Source: CAYFVR01 sp046541515
GTDB taxonomy: Bacteria; Desulfobacterota; Desulfobacteria; Desulfobacterales; Desulfococcaceae
Length of the DNA stretch: 19,623 nucleotides
Direction: 5' to 3'
Assembly: GCA_046541515.1 (NCBI GenBank)
Contig: JBKHDD010000087.1
Span: 1-19,623, forward strand
Shown here piece after piece: positions 17,419-19,623 of this stretch; the stretch's first letter is position 1, and each line of letters starts with the position of its first letter. The notes below the pieces were generated by a model that ran no database searches, had not been told where the DNA came from, and worked only from the letters and a program-made list of their open reading frames with translations. Position numbers and translations under genes: made by a program.

Positions 17419-18670
17419 AAAGACCGCCCTGGGAAACGGAGTCCGCATCCTGTCCGAACGGATTTCCTCCGTGCGGTCCGTTTCCCTGGGCGTTTGGGTG
17501 AACGTGGGCGCCCGCGACGAGGCGGCGGACGAGAACGGGCTGTCCCACTTCATCGAGCACATGATTTTCAAGGGGACGGCCCGGCGGTCCGCCTTCGACA
17601 TCGCCAAGGCGTTCGACGCCATCGGGGGCCATTCCAACGCCTTTACCGGCATGGAAACCACCTGTTACCATGCCAAGGTGATGGACGCCCACCTGGACAC
17701 GGCGGCGGACATTCTGGCGGACATTTTTCTGAATTCGGTGTTCGACCCCGCCGAGGTGGAGCGGGAGCGTCCGGTGATCTTCCAGGAAATCGAGATGGTG
17801 GAGGACAGCCCCGAGGAGTTTATCCACGTGCTGGCGGAAGCGGCCTTCTGGGACGACCACGCCCTGGGCCGCCCCATCACCGGCTCCCGGGAAAACGTCC
17901 TCCGCTTCGATTCCGACGCGCTGAAAGCCTTTTTCGGCCGGCTGTATCAGCCCGACCGGATTCTCATCTCCGCCGCCGGCAACGTGGACCACGACCGGCT
18001 GGTGGCCCAGTTTGCCGACGCCTTCGGGGCGATCGAATCGGGCAACGGCTTTCCCGACCGGGGGCGGCCCGGCGGACGTTCCGGCGTGTTTCCCAACGAA
18101 CGGGCCCTGGGCCAGATTCACCTTTGCCTGGAAACGCCGGGCATCTCCGCCACCGATCCCCGTCGCTACGCCGCCTCCCTGCTCAACACCATTCTGGGCG
18201 GCAACATGAGTTCCCGCCTTTTTCAGGAAATCCGGGAAAAGCGGGGACTGGCCTATTCGGTCTACTCCTTCATGGGTTCCTACGAGGACGCCGGAACCAG
18301 CGGCGTCTACGTGGGGACCAGTCCGGAAAAGGGCCGAGAGGCGCTGGAACTGATCCTGGCGGAGTTGGCCCGGTTTCGGGACGCGCCGGTGGACCCGGCC
18401 GAGTTGCGGGACGCCAAGGAGTTCACCAAGGGCGGTCTGCTGCTTTCCGCCGAAAGCGTTGACAACGCCATGGTTCGGCTGGCCCAGAACGAGATCCACT
18501 TCGGGGATTTTGTTCCGCTGGAGACGGTGATCGAGCGGATCGAGGCGGTGACGGTGGAGGAGATACGGCAACTGGCCGGGGACCTGTTCAATCCGGCCCG
18601 GGCCGCGCTGACCATTCTGGGACCGGACGGGAACGCCGACGCCTACAGAGAGCTGCTGGCCAAGGGATGA
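17411..18670 (+). CDS. M16 family zinc peptidase (processing-peptidase-like)
   Basis: This 419-aa protein resembles bacterial YmxG/MPP-beta-type peptidases. The inverted zinc motif HxxEH is present as H46-F-I-E49-H50, and the third ligand is E126 in VIFQEIEM, at the expected spacing of 75 residues after H50. The N-terminal half continues with FKGTARRSAFDIAKAFDAIGGHSNAFTG. The C-terminal inactive-like half carries ILGGNMSSRLFQEIREKRGLAYSVYSF, the family's substrate-binding region. No signal peptide is visible, so it is probably cytoplasmic. Substrates of bacterial members are mostly unknown. It overlaps pnp by 8 nt and dut by 4 nt, so it is embedded in the operon. Confidence 0.92.
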   Translation: MAEKTALGNGVRILSERISSVRSVSLGVWVNVGARDEAADENGLSHFIEHMIFKGTARRSAFDIAKAFDAIGGHSNAFTGMETTCYHAKVMDAHLDTAADILADIFLNSVFDPAEVERERPVIFQEIEMVEDSPEEFIHVLAEAAFWDDHALGRPITGSRENVLRFDSDALKAFFGRLYQPDRILISAAGNVDHDRLVAQFADAFGAIESGNGFPDRGRPGGRSGVFPNERALGQIHLCLETPGISATDPRRYAASLLNTILGGNMSSRLFQEIREKRGLAYSVYSFMGSYEDAGTSGVYVGTSPEKGREALELILAELARFRDAPVDPAELRDAKEFTKGGLLLSAESVDNAMVRLAQNEIHFGDFVPLETVIERIEAVTVEEIRQLAGDLFNPARAALTILGPDGNADAYRELLAKG

Positions 18671-19152
18671 ACCCAGGCGATGAAATCGGGGATGAAACCG
18701 TGACGCCCCTGCTGAAATGTCGGCGCGTTCGGCCCGACGTGGACGGCGACCTGCCTTTGCCTCGGTACATGACCGACGGCGCGGCGGGGATGGACCTGTG
18801 CGCGGCGGTCGCCGGCGAGCGGGTGCTGCCTCCCGGGGAGGTGGTGCTGGTTCCCACCGGCTTCGCCGTGGCGGTTCCCCCGGGCTACGAGGCCCAGATC
18901 CGGCCCCGAAGCGGCCTGGCCGTCCGCAACGCCGTCACCGTGGTCAACGCCCCCGGCACCATCGACGCCGACTATCGCGGCGAAATCCAGGTGGCCCTCG
19001 TCAACCTCGGCCGCCGCCCCTACACCCTCCTTCGCGGCGACCGCATCGCCCAACTGATCGTCGCCCCCGTGGCCCGCGTGGACGTCCGGGAAGTCGATCA
19101 GTTGGACGACTCCGCCCGGGGGGACGGGGGGTTTGGGCATACGGGGCGGTAA
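18667..19152 (+). CDS. dut: Deoxyuridine 5'-triphosphate nucleotidohydrolase (dUTPase)
   Basis: This trimeric enzyme hydrolyses dUTP to dUMP and pyrophosphate, preventing uracil incorporation and supplying the thymidylate precursor. All five motifs are present: I GAAGMDLCA (38-46), II RPRSGLAV, III NAPGTIDADYRGEI with catalytic-type D100 and base-stacking Y103, IV RGDRIAQLIV, and V RGDGGFGHTGR at the very end. The ATG at 18667 overlaps the peptidase stop (ATGA) and gives 161 aa. An internal GTG at 18700 has a better-placed GGGGA site (18688-18692) and would give 150 aa, close to the E. coli length of about 151, so it may be the true start. The stop lies inside the terminator hairpin. Confidence 0.95.
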   Translation: MNPGDEIGDETVTPLLKCRRVRPDVDGDLPLPRYMTDGAAGMDLCAAVAGERVLPPGEVVLVPTGFAVAVPPGYEAQIRPRSGLAVRNAVTVVNAPGTIDADYRGEIQVALVNLGRRPYTLLRGDRIAQLIVAPVARVDVREVDQLDDSARGDGGFGHTGR

Positions 19153-19174
19153 ACGTTCCCCGTTTCGTTTTTTT
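19141..19174 (+). terminator. Intrinsic terminator of the rimP-dut operon
   Basis: ACGGGG (19141-19146) pairs with CCCCGT (19158-19163) around an 11-nt loop. TTCG then seven Ts (19168-19174) follow. The dut stop codon (19150-19152) lies in the loop, so a ribosome finishing dut would cover the hairpin. Confidence 0.7.
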
Positions 19175-19430
19175 CCGTCCTTTGCCGCCTCCTCTGGCGG
19201 TGGCTTCCACCTCTCCCCGAAATAATCCTTGTCCCGCCGGATTCCCTCCGTTTACAATATCCTTTGCCTTCATTGCGCCGCCCGGTCCTGGGAGCGACGA
19301 GTTGTACTCGTCGATTCAGAATGTTTTCCAAATTGCCAATCGCCTAAGGTTGGCGAGAGTTTCTTCCGATTTTTTTTTGGGGGAGCGTGGGGTTTTTTAC
19401 TTTTTTTTACAAATAAAATCAAAATTTTCC
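19175..19430. other. AT-rich intergenic segment with palindrome and poly-T tracts
   Basis: No gene is supported here. Base composition shifts from GC-rich to AT-rich with several T runs (19370-19378, 19393-19398, 19401-19408). It contains the palindrome at 19295-19313 and a second small hairpin, TCGCC (19340-19344) with GGCGA (19352-19356). The last 30 bp before the next gene are nearly pure A/T and may hold its promoter. Confidence 0.5.
19295..19313. repeat. Perfect 8-bp palindrome with TGT spacer
   Basis: CGACGAGT (19295-19302) and ACTCGTCG (19306-19313) are exact reverse complements separated by TGT. The hairpin lacks an adjacent T tract. It looks like a REP-type or extragenic palindromic element rather than a terminator, but only one copy is visible in this window. 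Confidence 0.5.
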
Positions 19431-19623
19431 ATGGATGAAACGGGGATGATCTGCGATATTTGCGGACAAGAAGGAGCCCGGGTGCGGCATGTAACCCGAA
19501 CCTACGGCCAGGGGCAAAATCTCTTGGTCGTCGAAAAAATCCCGGCGATTCGATGTCCCCATTGCGGCGAAACCTATTTCACGGCGGAAACGCTCCATCG
19601 GATTGAAGAGATCAAGATTCATC
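19431..19623 (+). CDS. YgiT-type (MqsA-like) zinc-finger protein, truncated by window end
   Basis: Sixty-four codons are visible, and the frame is open to the last base. Two Cys pairs, CDICG and CPHCG, flank a strand-rich segment with VVEKIPAIRCPHCGETYFTAE, the pattern of the YgiT-type zinc-finger domain found at the N-terminus of MqsA antitoxins and in short stand-alone relatives. After the zinc finger the chain becomes helical (TLHRIEEIKIH). In known loci the partner toxin (MqsR-like or DUF4258) is adjacent. None lies upstream here, so any partner would be downstream, outside the window. The start is uncertain: ATG 19431 has no ribosome-binding site and ATG 19446 is an alternative. The AT-rich flank suggests an accessory gene. 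Confidence 0.7.
   Translation, partial: MDETGMICDICGQEGARVRHVTRTYGQGQNLLVVEKIPAIRCPHCGETYFTAETLHRIEEIKIH

Noticed and set aside
15364..17661. A 765-codon antisense frame over pnp
   Set aside because: It has the same shadow composition as the other antisense frames, and PNPase on the + strand is complete.

Overview
The window is GC-rich, gene-dense chromosomal DNA from a Gram-negative bacterium. RlpA and the heptose phosphatase GmhB indicate an outer membrane with LPS. The order rimP-nusA-infB-DUF503-rbfA-nrnA-truB-rpsO-pnp-M16 peptidase-dut is the layout I associate with Desulfobacterota (the former Deltaproteobacteria). That placement rests on gene order and protein character, not on a database search.

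Region 1 (1-2104) holds an NrtR-type regulator (degenerate Nudix domain plus winged helix) on the + strand. It converges on an MFS transporter of the HcaT/nucleoside-symporter-like group on the - strand. Region 2 (2105-6617) starts from a divergent intergenic segment and reads hsp20 - lon - rlpA - gmhB, a protein-quality-control pair followed by two envelope genes. The lon/rlpA gap is 2 nt.

Region 3 (6618-7066) is a promoter, a tRNA-Gly with anticodon CCC, a downstream hairpin and a strong intrinsic terminator. The terminator's T tract ends only about 25 nt before rimP. Region 4 (7067-19152) is a long co-directional translation and RNA-metabolism cluster: rimP, nusA, infB, DUF503, rbfA, nrnA, truB, rpsO, pnp, an M16 zinc peptidase and dut. 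Many junctions overlap (7, 4, 38, 11, 8 and 4 nt). The larger gaps (nusA-infB, truB-rpsO, rpsO-pnp) each contain a foldable inverted repeat. The cluster ends in an intrinsic terminator that overlaps the dut stop codon.

Region 5 (19153-19623) is a more AT-rich, poly-T-containing segment with a perfect palindrome. It leads into a YgiT/MqsA-type zinc-finger gene that runs off the window end, possibly half of a toxin-antitoxin pair.

Functionally, the main operon couples transcription elongation and termination (NusA), initiation (IF2), 30S maturation (RimP, RbfA), tRNA modification (TruB), a ribosomal protein (S15) and RNA turnover (PNPase, NrnA). I saw no CRISPR array, insertion sequence, phage gene or clearly new multi-gene system. 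The most interesting signals are regulatory RNA structures at the operon junctions, unusual features in known proteins (degenerate Nudix box, CxxC in Hsp20, long charged NusA and IF2 segments), and the accessory-looking right edge.
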